DNA of 64,000 bases, taken from contig DATAYM010000010.1 of the NCBI GenBank assembly GCA_036272595.1, positions 1-64,000 on the forward strand, given 5' to 3'. The notes under the pieces are model-generated. The model searched no databases. It had not been told where the DNA came from and worked only from the letters and a program-made list of their open reading frames with translations. This document shows, one piece after another, positions 16,702 through 26,060 of the stretch. A program made the translations under genes and the position numbers. The DNA comes from Poindextera sp036272595. Its GTDB lineage: Bacteria > Pseudomonadota > Alphaproteobacteria > Caulobacterales > Caulobacteraceae. The stretch's first letter is position 1, and every line of letters starts with the position of its first letter.

Positions 16702-17583
16702 TCAGTAAGGCGCACTGGCTGAGTCCGCGGCCAGGAAGGCTTCGGCCTGGCGGGCGAACGGTTCATGGTACTGGAACAGCGAACCGTGACCGGCGTCCGG
16801 GTAGGTCATGAGCACGGCGTTCGGCAGGTTTTCCGCCAGCCGGTACGAGTTGCGCACCGGGATCATCTCGTCGCGCACGCCGTTGACCACCAGGACGGGG
16901 TGAGTAATGCCTTTCAGGTCCGCGAAGCGCTCGCCGGCGTACTGTTCCCAATCGCGGAAGGCGGCCATTTGCGCCGCTGCCACGTTCGGCCCCGAGGCGG
17001 GCTCGAGGTCGCTGGTTCGCTGCTGCAATCGCTCGACGAAGGCCTCGCCGGCCGCCTGGCTGGACGGCGTCGGCGCGAAGAAGATCTTCGAGAGCACGGC
17101 GTAGCCTCGCAAGCTGGGATCGGCGAGATAGGGCGCCAGGGTCGGCTTATCCAGATGCATGATCTCTTCGCCGCCCCTTGGCCCCGTGCCGGCCAGGATC
17201 AGCCGCCGGAAGATGCCGGGACGATCCAGCGCCATCTGCTGCGCGATCATGCCGCCGAGCGAGAAGCCGAGCACGTCGCACCGCGTGACGCCCAGAGCCT
17301 CCAGGAAGGCGAAAGCGTGGCCAGTCATTCCCGTCACGGTGTGTGGGACTTCGCCCGAGGATCGCCCCAGCCCGGCATTGTCGAAGAGAATGAGGTCGCG
17401 CCGTGCGGCCAGCGCGTCGGTGAGCGCCGGGTCCCAGTTGTCGAGGGTTCCTGTGAAGTGCTGCAGGCACAAGAGCGGAAGCCCGCCGCCCGCGCCGAAA
17501 CGCCGGTAGGCGTAACGTTCGTTCGCCGCCTGGACGAACTGCGTCGGCGCTGTCGTGCTGCTTGCGGCGGCGTATGCAGACAT
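16702..17583 (-). CDS. Alpha/beta hydrolase (paralogue of the gene at 14918-15760)
   Basis: A 293-residue alpha/beta hydrolase with nucleophile elbow GFSLGG, QHFTGTLDNWDPALTD near the oxyanion region, acid in VNGVRDEMIP and catalytic His in DAGHGSLFQYHEPF. The start at 17583 (MSAYAAASS) gives the length usual for this family. The frame stays open upstream with an Ala/Ser-rich stretch that could be a degraded or genuine secretion leader, but no good ribosome site supports a longer form. It is 191 bases downstream of the M19 gene on the same strand and convergent with the duplicated hydrolase/SDR pair. Confidence 0.85.
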   Translation of the reverse strand: MSAYAAASSTTAPTQFVQAANERYAYRRFGAGGGLPLLCLQHFTGTLDNWDPALTDALAARRDLILFDNAGLGRSSGEVPHTVTGMTGHAFAFLEALGVTRCDVLGFSLGGMIAQQMALDRPGIFRRLILAGTGPRGGEEIMHLDKPTLAPYLADPSLRGYAVLSKIFFAPTPSSQAAGEAFVERLQQRTSDLEPASGPNVAAAQMAAFRDWEQYAGERFADLKGITHPVLVVNGVRDEMIPVRNSYRLAENLPNAVLMTYPDAGHGSLFQYHEPFARQAEAFLAADSASAPY

Positions 17584-17774
17584 GTCGTTGGACTCGGGTG
17601 CTGCTGACGACTCTGAGGCGGAAGCCGTAATAGCCGCGGCGGCGCCCGCCAGATTGAATGCGCTGGATGGAATTGTAGGAAACGTCGGCTGCCGCGAGAC
17701 GCTTGGGCGCCCATGCCGAACATCGATCTCGGCCTGGCGCGCTGGATGAACCCGGCCCGTCAAGCCGCGCTCGG

Positions 17775-18797
17775 TTATTTCCACACCTGCCTGGCCACCC
17801 GCAGCCAGTTGAGGCCGAGGATTCCGCGGATGTCGGCCTCGCCGTAGCCGAGCCCGATCATCCCTTCGGTCAGTTCCGGCAACTGCTCAGGCTGGCCGAT
17901 CTGCATCTGGAAATTCGCGTAGCCGCCGCCGGGATAGGTCTCGCCGGCCTTCTGCACGCCGACGAGCAGGCTATGCAGGTCGAACACCCAGTCGAGGCCT
18001 ATGCCGACGTGGTCCGGGCCGACGCGTTGCACCAGGTAGTCGATCTGCTTCAGCAGCAACGGCGTCGAGGCGTCGTTCTCGCCGATGAAGACGCCGATGC
18101 CGTTGATGCCGATGACGCCGCCCGAAGCCGCGCAAGCGTCGATCTGATCGTCGGTGATGTTGCGCGGATGGTCCCAGAGCGCCTTCGGGTCGGAGTGGGA
18201 AAAGATCACCGGCTGCGTCGAATGCTCGAAAGCGTCCATGGTCGTGCGGTAGCCGGTGTGGGAGCAGTCGACGATCATGCCGACCCGGTTCATCTCCTGG
18301 ATCAGGGCGATGCCGAAGCGGCTGAGCCCGCCGTCCGTGCGCTCATGGCAGCCGTCGCCGACCGAATTCTTCTGGTTGTAGGCGAGCAGCGCGTGCTTGA
18401 CGCCAAGGCGATAGTAGACCTCGACCAGATCGATGTTGCGGTCGAACGACTCGGTGCCCTGAAAGTTGAAGGTGACGGCCAAGCGGCCCTCGGCCTTGGC
18501 GGCCAGGATGTCGTCGGCCGTATCGACCAGCCGGAAACGCTCCGGACTGCCCAGGATGTAGCGCCGTTCGCGAGCGAGGGCGCCGATGGTGCGCGCAACG
18601 CTCTGGGAATCGGTCGCCACCGTCAACGAGACGACATTGGCGCCGGCGGCCTCATGTCGCGCCAGAGCCCCCTGCTGCAGTTCCTGCCGCCCGAAGTCCG
18701 ACCAGGGGACGGTCTGGTCCCAGACCAGAGCATCCGCGTGCAGCTTCGCCGCCGCCGGCGAAATCTTCCAATCGGCCGTTTCCACCTTGAGCTCCAC
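17775..18797 (-). CDS. M19 (membrane dipeptidase) family protein with altered metal site
   Basis: The 340-residue product has the M19 dipeptidase fold: LHADALVWDQTVPW at strand 1, LGVKHALLAYNQKNSVGDGC, LSRFG-x4-EMNRVGMIVDCSH (His180), VIFSHSDPKAL (His201), HVGIGLDW (Asp269) and a C-terminal RGILGLNWLRV. Family members cleave dipeptides, often with a D-residue at the C-terminal side, using two zinc ions. The N-terminal HxD ligands are absent (VWDQT) and the bridging Glu is Gln113 (FNFQGTES), so metal binding must differ. There is no signal peptide. It is divergent from an XRE-cupin regulator 109 bases away. A second protein with the same changes lies at 33089. Confidence 0.85.
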   Translation of the reverse strand: MELKVETADWKISPAAAKLHADALVWDQTVPWSDFGRQELQQGALARHEAAGANVVSLTVATDSQSVARTIGALARERRYILGSPERFRLVDTADDILAAKAEGRLAVTFNFQGTESFDRNIDLVEVYYRLGVKHALLAYNQKNSVGDGCHERTDGGLSRFGIALIQEMNRVGMIVDCSHTGYRTTMDAFEHSTQPVIFSHSDPKALWDHPRNITDDQIDACAASGGVIGINGIGVFIGENDASTPLLLKQIDYLVQRVGPDHVGIGLDWVFDLHSLLVGVQKAGETYPGGGYANFQMQIGQPEQLPELTEGMIGLGYGEADIRGILGLNWLRVARQVWK

Positions 18798-18906
18798 GCG
18801 TTGGGACCAGCCCGAAGGTTGGCGAGTTGTCCATTATGGCAACCTATGTCTAAAATAGATAGATCAGACTTCGAGACCGCATCGGCGGGTTGACGAGGAG
18901 ACGACG
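18798..18906. promoter_or_regulatory. Divergent promoter region of M19 gene and XRE-cupin regulator
   Basis: This AT-rich 109-bp spacer contains TCTAAAATAGA (18849-18859, arms TCTA/TAGA) and ATTATGGCAACC (about 18833-18844). A close reverse-complement relative, ATATTGGCAACC, occurs at about 19583-19594 in front of the ornithine-cyclodeaminase-like gene. Both could be XRE-regulator sites. The TGGCAACC core alone could recur by chance, so this is a weak call. Confidence 0.35.
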
Positions 18907-19554
18907 ATGACCCAGACCCCCGGCCAGCCTGGCGCGGCGGTAAGAGCGTTTCGCGCCCGCATGGGTCTGACGCTCGCCGAGGTCAGCCAGCGGACCAATC
19001 TCGCGGTGTCCGTGCTTTCGAAGATCGAGAACAACCGCGTTTCGTTGAACTTCGACAAGCTGAGCCGGCTGAGCAGCGGCCTTGGGCTCGACATCGCCAG
19101 TCTTCTCGACCCGCGCCCGGCGGACAAGCCCGCCGGCGCGGCGACGGCCCGACGCAGCGTTACCCGGTCGAACGACGAAACAGTCATAGAAACAAACAAC
19201 TATAACCACTTTTATCACGCGACCGATCTGCGGAATAAATCCTTCACCCCCATCGTCGCCGACGTTCGGGCGCGATCGATCGCGGAGTTCGGTGAGCTGA
19301 TCAGCCACCCCGGCGAGGAATTCGCCTACGTGTTGGACGGCGTCGTCGAGTTGCACACCGACGTCTACACCCCGGTTGTCCTTCGCCGCGGCGACTCCGT
19401 CTTCTTCGACAGCGGCATGGGCCACGCCTATATCGCCGCGGCGCCCGGCCCCTGCCGGATCCTCTCCATCTCGGCGAGTCCCGGCCAAGGTCGGGCGGCG
19501 GGACTGGCCGCGTCGGCTTCCTACCGTCTGGAAGCCGAACCCGTGCCGGCCTGA
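18907..19554 (+). CDS. XRE-family regulator with C-terminal cupin domain
   Basis: The 215-residue product joins a helix-turn-helix (about 10-65: VRAFRARMGLTLAEVSQRTNLAVSVLSKIENNRVSLNFDKL) with a cupin-2 domain (about 130-200: ISHPGEEFAYVLDGVVELHTDVYTPVVLRRGDSVFFDSGMGHAYIA). In such HTH-cupin regulators the cupin usually senses a small metabolite such as an amino acid or amine. GAGGAG precedes the ATG. It is divergent from the M19 gene and upstream of the ocd-like and S12-like genes, so it is the likely local regulator of both units. Confidence 0.9.
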   Translation: MTQTPGQPGAAVRAFRARMGLTLAEVSQRTNLAVSVLSKIENNRVSLNFDKLSRLSSGLGLDIASLLDPRPADKPAGAATARRSVTRSNDETVIETNNYNHFYHATDLRNKSFTPIVADVRARSIAEFGELISHPGEEFAYVLDGVVELHTDVYTPVVLRRGDSVFFDSGMGHAYIAAAPGPCRILSISASPGQGRAAGLAASASYRLEAEPVPA

Positions 19555-19640
19555 CCCGGCTATTATTCAAAGTGGAAACTGGTTGCCAATATGGCGAGAG
19601 CTGCCATTCTCATCCTTCCTCACCGGTTGGCGGGCGCATC

Positions 19641-20603
19641 ATGTTGGATCGGACGCCCGGCGACTTCCTTCAGCTGTTCGACTCGGCCGATGTCGCTCGC
19701 GCGCTCGATTATCCCCGGCTGATCGAGGCGCTGAGGTCGGCGTTTCGCGACGGCGCGGAGGCGCCGCCGCGCCAGGTCCTGGGTCTGGCCGACGGCGGCG
19801 GGCATCTGGTCACGATGCCGATATGGCGGCCCGCGGCGGGCGCGGTGAAGATCGCCACCCTCTTCCCGGCCAATCCGGATCGCCATGGCAAACCCAGCGT
19901 CCAGTCGCTGGTGGTGCTGTTCGACGGCGCCACGGGGACGCCGACGGCCGTGGCCGACGGGAATGAGATCACCCTTCGCCGAACCGCCGCGGCCTCCGCG
20001 CTGGCGGCTGGCTACCTCGCCCGCCCCGACGCCCGATCGCTGCTGATGATCGGCGCGGGCGCGCTCGCCCCTCACCTCATCGGCGGCCATGCCGCCGTGC
20101 GTCCGATCCGCCGCGTCGAAGTGTGGGCCCGCTCGCCGGACAAAGCCCGGGCGCTGGCCGCCGCCGTGGCCGTCGAGCGCCCGGACCTCGAGGTCACGGC
20201 GTCCGACAGCCTGGCCGTCTCCGCCTCGCGCTGCGACATCATCTCCTGCGCCACCGGCGCCGCCGCGCCGATCTTGCAGGGGGCCTGGCTGTCGCCCGGC
20301 GTCCACGTCGACCTGGTCGGGGCCTTCTCGCCGGAGACCCGCGAGGCCGATGACGACGTCGTTCGCGGCGCGCGCATCTTCGTGGACACATGGGCGGGCG
20401 GCTTGCGTGAAGCAGGCGATCTTCTGATCCCCATCGCCGCCGGCGTGCTGGCGCGGGCGGACATCGCCGGCGACCTCGCCGACCTCTGCGGCGCGCGCGT
20501 TCCGGGCCGCACCGCGGCCGACCAGGTCACCGTCTTCAAGTCGGTGGGCTCCGCCATCGAGGATCTCGCGGCGGCACAACTGCTTCTTGAGGGCGCTTCA
20601 TGA
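19641..20603 (+). CDS. Ornithine cyclodeaminase / mu-crystallin family protein
   Basis: The 320-residue Rossmann protein belongs to the OCD/mu-crystallin family: AGAVKIATLFPANPDRHGKPSV with the conserved Lys, an NAD(P) loop region RSLLMIGAGALAPHLI, and DLVGAFSPETREADDDVV. Members are ornithine cyclodeaminase, L-alanine or L-arginine dehydrogenases (including DauB, which works with the D-arginine dehydrogenase DauA), ketimine reductases and N-methyl amino acid reductases. A DauA-like enzyme is encoded at 27492, making an amino-acid or ketimine reductase role attractive. The start at 19641 matches the family N-terminus. Its last 4 bases overlap the next gene (ATGA). Confidence 0.85.
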   Translation: MLDRTPGDFLQLFDSADVARALDYPRLIEALRSAFRDGAEAPPRQVLGLADGGGHLVTMPIWRPAAGAVKIATLFPANPDRHGKPSVQSLVVLFDGATGTPTAVADGNEITLRRTAAASALAAGYLARPDARSLLMIGAGALAPHLIGGHAAVRPIRRVEVWARSPDKARALAAAVAVERPDLEVTASDSLAVSASRCDIISCATGAAAPILQGAWLSPGVHVDLVGAFSPETREADDDVVRGARIFVDTWAGGLREAGDLLIPIAAGVLARADIAGDLADLCGARVPGRTAADQVTVFKSVGSAIEDLAAAQLLLEGAS

Positions 20604-22117
20604 TCGAACAGCTGAACACCACCGACGCCGCCGACCTTCGGCTGGTCGAGGCCCTGCGATGCCTCGTTCCCATAGCCCTGCGGGCTACGGGCGAGCCGGG
20701 CCTGAGCCTGGCGCTCGCGCGGCGCGGGCGCATGGTCTGGGCGGCCGGCTTCGGCCTCGCCGACATCGCCAGGCGCGAGGCCATGACGCCGGATCACGTC
20801 GTCAAGGTCGGCTCGATGAGCAAGCCCTACGTGGCGACGGCGGTCATGCAGCTCGTCGAGGCGGGGCTGGTGTCGCTCGACGAGCGCGCCGACGCCTACC
20901 TGCCGTTCGTCGTGGAAAACCCGTTGGGCGATCGTCCGGTGCTCGTGCGTGACCTGCTTGTGCACCAGTCCGGCCTTTGCCTCGGCGACGCCGGGATTTC
21001 GCGGGTGGAGACGCCAAGGCCGCTGGATGTCGCTCTGCGCAGCGCCTACGCCGGCGAACGCCAGCCGGCCTATGAGGGAACGCGCAGTCCGCTGTGGAGC
21101 GCCAAGGTCGGCGAAGCCTGGCAATACTCCAACCTCGGGACCGCCACCCTCGGCCTGATCGTCGAGCGGACCAATCGCGAGCGCCTGTCGTTTGGGGACT
21201 ATGTTCAGCGCCACATCATGGATCCGCTTGGCATGGCGGGCGCACAGATGCCGGCGATCCAGGACCAGCAGCATGTCCGCGCCGATCTGTGGCGGCGCCT
21301 CGCGCCAGGCTATACGCGCATGGGCGGCGCCTATCTGCCGAGCCCGCCGGTGCGGATCGAAGCCTATCCGGCCGGCGCGGCGATGATGACCCCGGCCGAT
21401 CACCTGCGCTTCATCCTGGCCTTCATGAACGGCGGCGAGCTCGACGGCGCGCGCATCCTCAAGGCCGAGAGCGTCGCCGAAATGCTGTCGCCGCATCGGG
21501 TCGGATCGCCGCCGGACTACCAGCAGGGCCTGATGTGGTGGGTGAAGGACCAGGGCAAGCCGACCGAAGAGTTCAGCCACGGCGGCGCCTATATGTTCGG
21601 CTGGGTCAATGTCGGCCTCGCCTATCCGAAACTCGACGCGGCCCTGGTGGTCTCCGCCAACGAATGGCCCCTGCCCGGCGGCGGCGTCGCCCGCGATCTC
21701 ATCCAGCGCTTCCTCCTCGACTGGCTGCTGCTCGAGGCGCGCGGCGGGACGCCGGCGCCGGCAGGCGACTGGGCCTGGCGCGCGTCCTACGTCCGGGGCC
21801 TGGTCCTCGTCGACGCCCTCCAGGGCGCGCTGGGCATGGCCACCCGCATGACGCCCGACGAGGTTCGCGCCATGGCCGGCGCCGCGGTGGTCGACCCCGC
21901 CGCGCCGGGCGGCGCGCTGGGATGGGATCCGGAAGGCTTCATCGCCGGCGTCGAAGATCTGCGCGGCGTCGCCATTACGGCTGAGGGGATCGCCGCATTC
22001 CGCGACTCCGGCCGAATGCGGGTGTCGCCCGAGGACATCCTGGCCGTCCATCGCGCGCTCGGCGGCGCCGGCGAGCCGGCCCTGTTCCGCTTTCTGGCGC
22101 CGGCGTCAGTCCCCTGA
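20600..22117 (+). CDS. Beta-lactamase-fold serine hydrolase (S12-like), MlrB-type candidate
   Basis: The 505-residue enzyme has the class C/S12 triad: S72-M-S-K75 (SxxK), Y175-S-N177 (YxN) and H326-G-G in place of KTG. There is no signal peptide, so it is probably cytoplasmic. The family contains D-aminopeptidases, D-Ala-D-Ala carboxypeptidases, esterases and MlrB, the linear-microcystin peptidase. It is translationally coupled to the OCD-like gene and converges on an M81 (MlrC-family) gene, whose restored end would overlap this one by 12 bases. A C-terminal region of about 150 residues (350-505) beyond the hydrolase core has no motif I recognise. Confidence 0.87.
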   Translation: MIEQLNTTDAADLRLVEALRCLVPIALRATGEPGLSLALARRGRMVWAAGFGLADIARREAMTPDHVVKVGSMSKPYVATAVMQLVEAGLVSLDERADAYLPFVVENPLGDRPVLVRDLLVHQSGLCLGDAGISRVETPRPLDVALRSAYAGERQPAYEGTRSPLWSAKVGEAWQYSNLGTATLGLIVERTNRERLSFGDYVQRHIMDPLGMAGAQMPAIQDQQHVRADLWRRLAPGYTRMGGAYLPSPPVRIEAYPAGAAMMTPADHLRFILAFMNGGELDGARILKAESVAEMLSPHRVGSPPDYQQGLMWWVKDQGKPTEEFSHGGAYMFGWVNVGLAYPKLDAALVVSANEWPLPGGGVARDLIQRFLLDWLLLEARGGTPAPAGDWAWRASYVRGLVLVDALQGALGMATRMTPDEVRAMAGAAVVDPAAPGGALGWDPEGFIAGVEDLRGVAITAEGIAAFRDSGRMRVSPEDILAVHRALGGAGEPALFRFLAPASVP

Positions 22118-23576
22118 CCGCAGGGGATCGGCGACGCGCGGAAAGAAGTCCATGTCCCGCTTCTTGCGGTAGGGGATGGCGGCGAAATCCATCTGCAGCG
22201 TGCCGGGCGTGGCCACCGGGCAGGACCAGGTCGGCGATCGGCGAGAAGCCGGTCTCGAAATGCTGGCTCGACTTGACCACGATCAGGCGCTTGGCCTCCA
22301 GATCGACGCCGAGCCCGGTGAAGAGGTCGCGGTGGAATCCCTGCGTGCGGGTGCTGTTGATCACCACGTCGACGCCCGGTTCGATCTCGACCCAGACGGT
22401 AAGGCCCATCGGCTGGCGGGCCCCGCCGAGGCCGGTCTGCGCGAAATCCTCGGCGACGGCGCGGACCCGCGCCAGAAGATCGAGCGGCGCGCCCGACGCC
22501 GGACCGCTCTTGCCCCCGAGGCGCAGGGGCAGGCGCGCGCCGACGCCGGCCTCGGCGCAGACGCTGGCCGCCACCGGATCCCAGAACGGGCCGATCGCGA
22601 CGTCGGACAGCCCCTTCTCGATGATGGCCGCGAGGAAGGCGGTGTTGTCGCTGGGCGCGCCGCCGCCGGCGTTATCGGCGGTATCGGCGAGCACCGAGCG
22701 GCCATTGCTTCGCGCCGCCTGATCCAGCGCCGCCTCGATGCTGGGGAGCCGCGGAAGCAGCCGGTCGCGCAGCCGGTAGATGTCGCGGCCGAACTCCTCG
22801 GCCACGCGGGCCGCCAGCTCGGCGTCGTTGTCGGCGATCGCCAGCACCTTGGTGCCGGTCTCCGGGGTATCACCCCACGGAAATCCATGGGCGATGCTGA
22901 TCGACAGCACGCCCGGCCGCTTCTCGGCGGCGCGCACGCGCTCGAGAAGCTCGGCCATCGGGCCGTGCGTCGTCGGATAGAAGCCCACCATCCGGCAATC
23001 GAACACCGCCGTCGTCGGCCGGGCGGCGCCCGCCGCGGCGCGCGTGCAGATGTCGTAGAGCTCGGCCGCGCGCGGCAGGAAGTCGTCGTGCGGGTATTCC
23101 TTCATCAGGATGATGGCGTCGGCGCCCGCGGTCATCTCCGCCGTCAGGTGGCAATGCGGATCGAGTTCGACCCCGATCACGGCGCCTTCGCCGACGATCG
23201 CGCGCGCCCGGGCGATCATGTCGCCTTCGCAGTCGTCGATTTCGGTGGAGACCATGGCGCCGTGCATGAACAGGAAGACGACGTCGAACGGCCCGCTCGC
23301 CTCGAGCTCCACCATGATCTCGTCGCGATAGGCTTCGTAGACGGCGTGCACGGTCGGGCCGGACGGCTGGGCGAACGTCACCAGGCCCTCGACAAACTCG
23401 TGACCGTCAGCCTCGGCGCGGCGGCGCAGTTCGCCGATGACCAGGCACTCGAGCTTGCCCGGGCCCGCGGCGGTGTCGCCGCGAAAGACCCCGCTCTCCT
23501 CGAAGCCGCGCCGCCCGGTGGGCCAGGCGCTGAAGGTGTTGGTCTCGGTGCCGAGGCCGGCGGCGAACAGTCTCAT
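22106..23576 (-). pseudogene. M81 family metallopeptidase (MlrC-like), frameshifted near its end
   Basis: The gene encodes about 490 residues of the M81/MlrC family (zinc hydrolases named for the last step of microcystin breakdown). Visible are GLGTETNTFS near the start, FMHGAMVSTEIDDCEGD, ELDPHCHLTAEM with the putative metal ligands, EYPHDDF, and ADTADNAGGGAPSDNT. The frame is normal to FSPIADLVLP and then fails: an extra base near 22216 (CC on the plus strand) destroys the last 30 residues. Removing it restores VATPGTLQMDFAAIPYRKKR, a family-like tail, and a TGA at 22106. As given, the frame instead runs on into unrelated sequence. It is either a sequencing error or a recent mutation; the catalytic part is intact. 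It follows the TonB receptor by 198 bases on the same strand. Confidence 0.85.
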
Positions 23577-23774
23577 CGGGCGTTCCGTTCTCCGACTTTC
23601 CAGTCCGGCGAGCGCCGCCAGAGGCGGCCGGGCACCCGTGGTCGACGGCGCCCGCGGCCCTGGTGCGGTGAATTTGAAGCTCGCCCTCTCATTTGGGCAA
23701 GCTCTGTGTCCTTATCGGGTCCGACGTTCGCTTGGCGCTTGTCACTGGCGATGGCGAACGTCGGACCGGGGACA

Positions 23775-26060
23775 CTAGAACGTCTTCGACAACGACACGC
23801 CCACGGTTCGCGGCTGAATGACGCCCGCCTGGAAGTCCCTCGACGTTGCAACGCCGGTGTTTGAGCCGATCGAGGTGATTCCGCGCTGGTCGGTGACGTT
23901 CCTGGCGAACACCTTCAGCGCCCAGGTGTCGTGGGTGACGCCGGCGTTGAGGTCGAGCGTGTAATAGGCCGGCGTCGGCACGTAGTAGCCGCTCGTCGCC
24001 GTATTCGCGATGAACGGACTCGGGCGCTCGCCGATGTTGCGATAGTTGGCGCCGACGAAGCCGTCCCACCCGTCCGTCACCGGGCGGGTATAGTTGGCTG
24101 AGAGGCCCCAGTTCCAGAGCGGCACGAACGGCAGGCGATCGCCCTTGAACGCGCCGGCGAACGGATTGCTGCTGTCCATCCTGGCGTTGGTATAGGTTGC
24201 GTCGGCGCCCAGATCGAGCCCGCGAACCGGCGTCCACACCACCTGGCTTTCGAACCCGACGCTGTGCGCCGCGCCGCCGTTGGCTTCCGCTGAATATCCG
24301 TCGATAACCGTAGGAAGCTGCATCTTCGTCCATTGAAGATAGAAGACGGACGTATCCAGGCTCACGGTGTGCTCAAGCAGTTCCGCCTTCCAGCCGCCCT
24401 CGTAGTCGGTCAGGAAATCCGGCCCGAAAGTCGTTGGAAAATTGAGCGCGGCAGGCGGCACGGTATTGGGGCCGCCAGGCCGGTAACCGGAGGCGATCCG
24501 CACATAGAGAATATTGTCCTCGCTCAGCTTGTAGCGAGGGTTGACCAGGAAGGTGAAGGCCGACTCGTTGCCGGACGCCCGCGGCGTGCTCGGCGGCCCG
24601 TAGAGGACGCCGCTCGACGGTTGGCTGTAGGCCTGCGAGTCGTAGCTGTAGCGTCCGCCTATGGTCACGTCGAAACGCGGCGTGAAATGGTAGTCGATAT
24701 CCCCGAATTCCGAGACCTCGGTGTATCGGGAAATCAGCGTGGCGTGGAAGACGTTCTGGTAGGCCGAGATCGGCGTGACGTACGGCGCTCCCGATGGATA
24801 GGTGGAAAGGGAGATGGGGTCGTCCGCCGTGCTGTGCTCCTGGGTGAAGAAGACGCCAACCTGCCAGGCCAGCTTGGTCTCACCCGCCGAGGCCAGACGC
24901 ACTTCCTGCGTGAATTTGGTCTGATCGATCGCCCGCAGCAAACCGACCCCGAGATTGGCGGGATATTGCGACGGCAGGACCGCATGCAGCAGCGGGCCGT
25001 ATTGGGCCGTCACGTCGCTGACCACATTGACGTGTTCGGTGCCGTAGCTTGTCGACGAGATCAGGCTGACCGGCCCGGGCGTCCACGTCACCGTGCCGTT
25101 ATAGAGACGATACTGAATGTCGAGCGGCTGCGGCACGTAGCGCTTGACCTCAAGATCGCCGTAGGTGGGCGGCCCGATGACGCCACGGTCCGGTCCGACC
25201 GGGATCTGCTGGACATCCTCGCCGTTGCTGTTCGGGCTCGACAGATCGTGCGCCATCGCCGAGACCCGCACCTTCAGGTCGGGGGTCGCCTGCCACAGGG
25301 CATCGATGCGGCCGCCGTTGATCCTGGTGTCGTTGATGTCCTTGGCGTGATGCAGGACATCATAGATGAAGCCGGGGTCGTCGCGATCATAGCCGCTGAC
25401 CCGTACGGCGAACGTGTCGCCGACGACCGGCAGGTTGACCATGCCGCTAAGCCCATATCCGGTCCCTCCGTGCGACACGGTATCGCCCATGGCCTCTACC
25501 CGGCCGCCGAACGTGGTCAGGTTGGGCGGGGTGGTGACGAACTTGAGGATTCCGCCGATCGCATTGGCGCCGTAGAGCGTGCCTTGCGGCCCTTGCAGGA
25601 GCTCGATGCGCTGGATGTCGTTCGGGTCGAGGTCCGGCGTCAGGGCCGAGCCGAGCGCAAAGATCGTGCTCGAGCCGAAGGGCGCTTCGTCGACGTAGGT
25701 TGCGACGGTCGGATTGGCCGCGCCGGTGGCGATGCCGCGCAAGACCAGCAAGGTCGAACCTTCGCGGCCGCTCGAGAAGGTGACGCCGGGAACCGTCGTC
25801 AGATAGTCGGTGAACTTGACCGCGCTCTGCTTCTTCAGAGTGGCCCCGGTAATGGCCGAGATCGGCGCGGGCACCTCGACCAGGCGCTCGGCGCGTTTAC
25901 GGGCGGTGACCACCACGTCGTTGGCCGCCGGCGCAGCGGCGCTCGCCGGATTCGGCGCGGCCGGATCGGCCGCATGGACCGCCGCCGGCGTCGCGGCGAT
26001 GATCGCCGCCGCTGAACAGAACAGCAAACCGCGCTTCAAGCTCAAGCCTGACAGGCCCAT
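23775..26060 (-). CDS. TonB-dependent outer-membrane receptor
   Basis: The 761-residue receptor has a signal peptide (about 1-30, AAAIIAATPAAVHA), a TonB box (NDVVVTARKRAE near 47-58), a plug domain (SAVKFTDYLTTVPGVTF ... GIATGAANPTV ... IQRIELLQGPQGTLYGANAIGG) and a 22-strand barrel ending in VGVSLSKTF with the terminal aromatic outer-membrane signal. Such receptors in Caulobacterales import oligosaccharides, peptides and aromatic compounds besides iron chelates; nothing here resembles a siderophore-specific feature. The start at 26060 follows GGGGGAG. It is divergent from the GlxA-type regulator and upstream of the M81 gene, suggesting that it imports the substrate of the peptide-degrading enzymes. 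Confidence 0.93.
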   Translation of the reverse strand: MGLSGLSLKRGLLFCSAAAIIAATPAAVHAADPAAPNPASAAAPAANDVVVTARKRAERLVEVPAPISAITGATLKKQSAVKFTDYLTTVPGVTFSSGREGSTLLVLRGIATGAANPTVATYVDEAPFGSSTIFALGSALTPDLDPNDIQRIELLQGPQGTLYGANAIGGILKFVTTPPNLTTFGGRVEAMGDTVSHGGTGYGLSGMVNLPVVGDTFAVRVSGYDRDDPGFIYDVLHHAKDINDTRINGGRIDALWQATPDLKVRVSAMAHDLSSPNSNGEDVQQIPVGPDRGVIGPPTYGDLEVKRYVPQPLDIQYRLYNGTVTWTPGPVSLISSTSYGTEHVNVVSDVTAQYGPLLHAVLPSQYPANLGVGLLRAIDQTKFTQEVRLASAGETKLAWQVGVFFTQEHSTADDPISLSTYPSGAPYVTPISAYQNVFHATLISRYTEVSEFGDIDYHFTPRFDVTIGGRYSYDSQAYSQPSSGVLYGPPSTPRASGNESAFTFLVNPRYKLSEDNILYVRIASGYRPGGPNTVPPAALNFPTTFGPDFLTDYEGGWKAELLEHTVSLDTSVFYLQWTKMQLPTVIDGYSAEANGGAAHSVGFESQVVWTPVRGLDLGADATYTNARMDSSNPFAGAFKGDRLPFVPLWNWGLSANYTRPVTDGWDGFVGANYRNIGERPSPFIANTATSGYYVPTPAYYTLDLNAGVTHDTWALKVFARNVTDQRGITSIGSNTGVATSRDFQAGVIQPRTVGVSLSKTF

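Noticed and set aside
20072..22051. A 659-codon minus-strand frame opposite the OCD and S12 genes
   Set aside because: It is composed of low-complexity Arg/Gly/Ala shadow sequence with no motifs; the plus-strand genes are family-matched and coupled.
24333..26015. A long plus-strand frame opposite the TonB receptor
   Set aside because: It reads as an antisense shadow of the receptor (Arg/Gly/Val/Asp repeats) without ribosome site or family resemblance.
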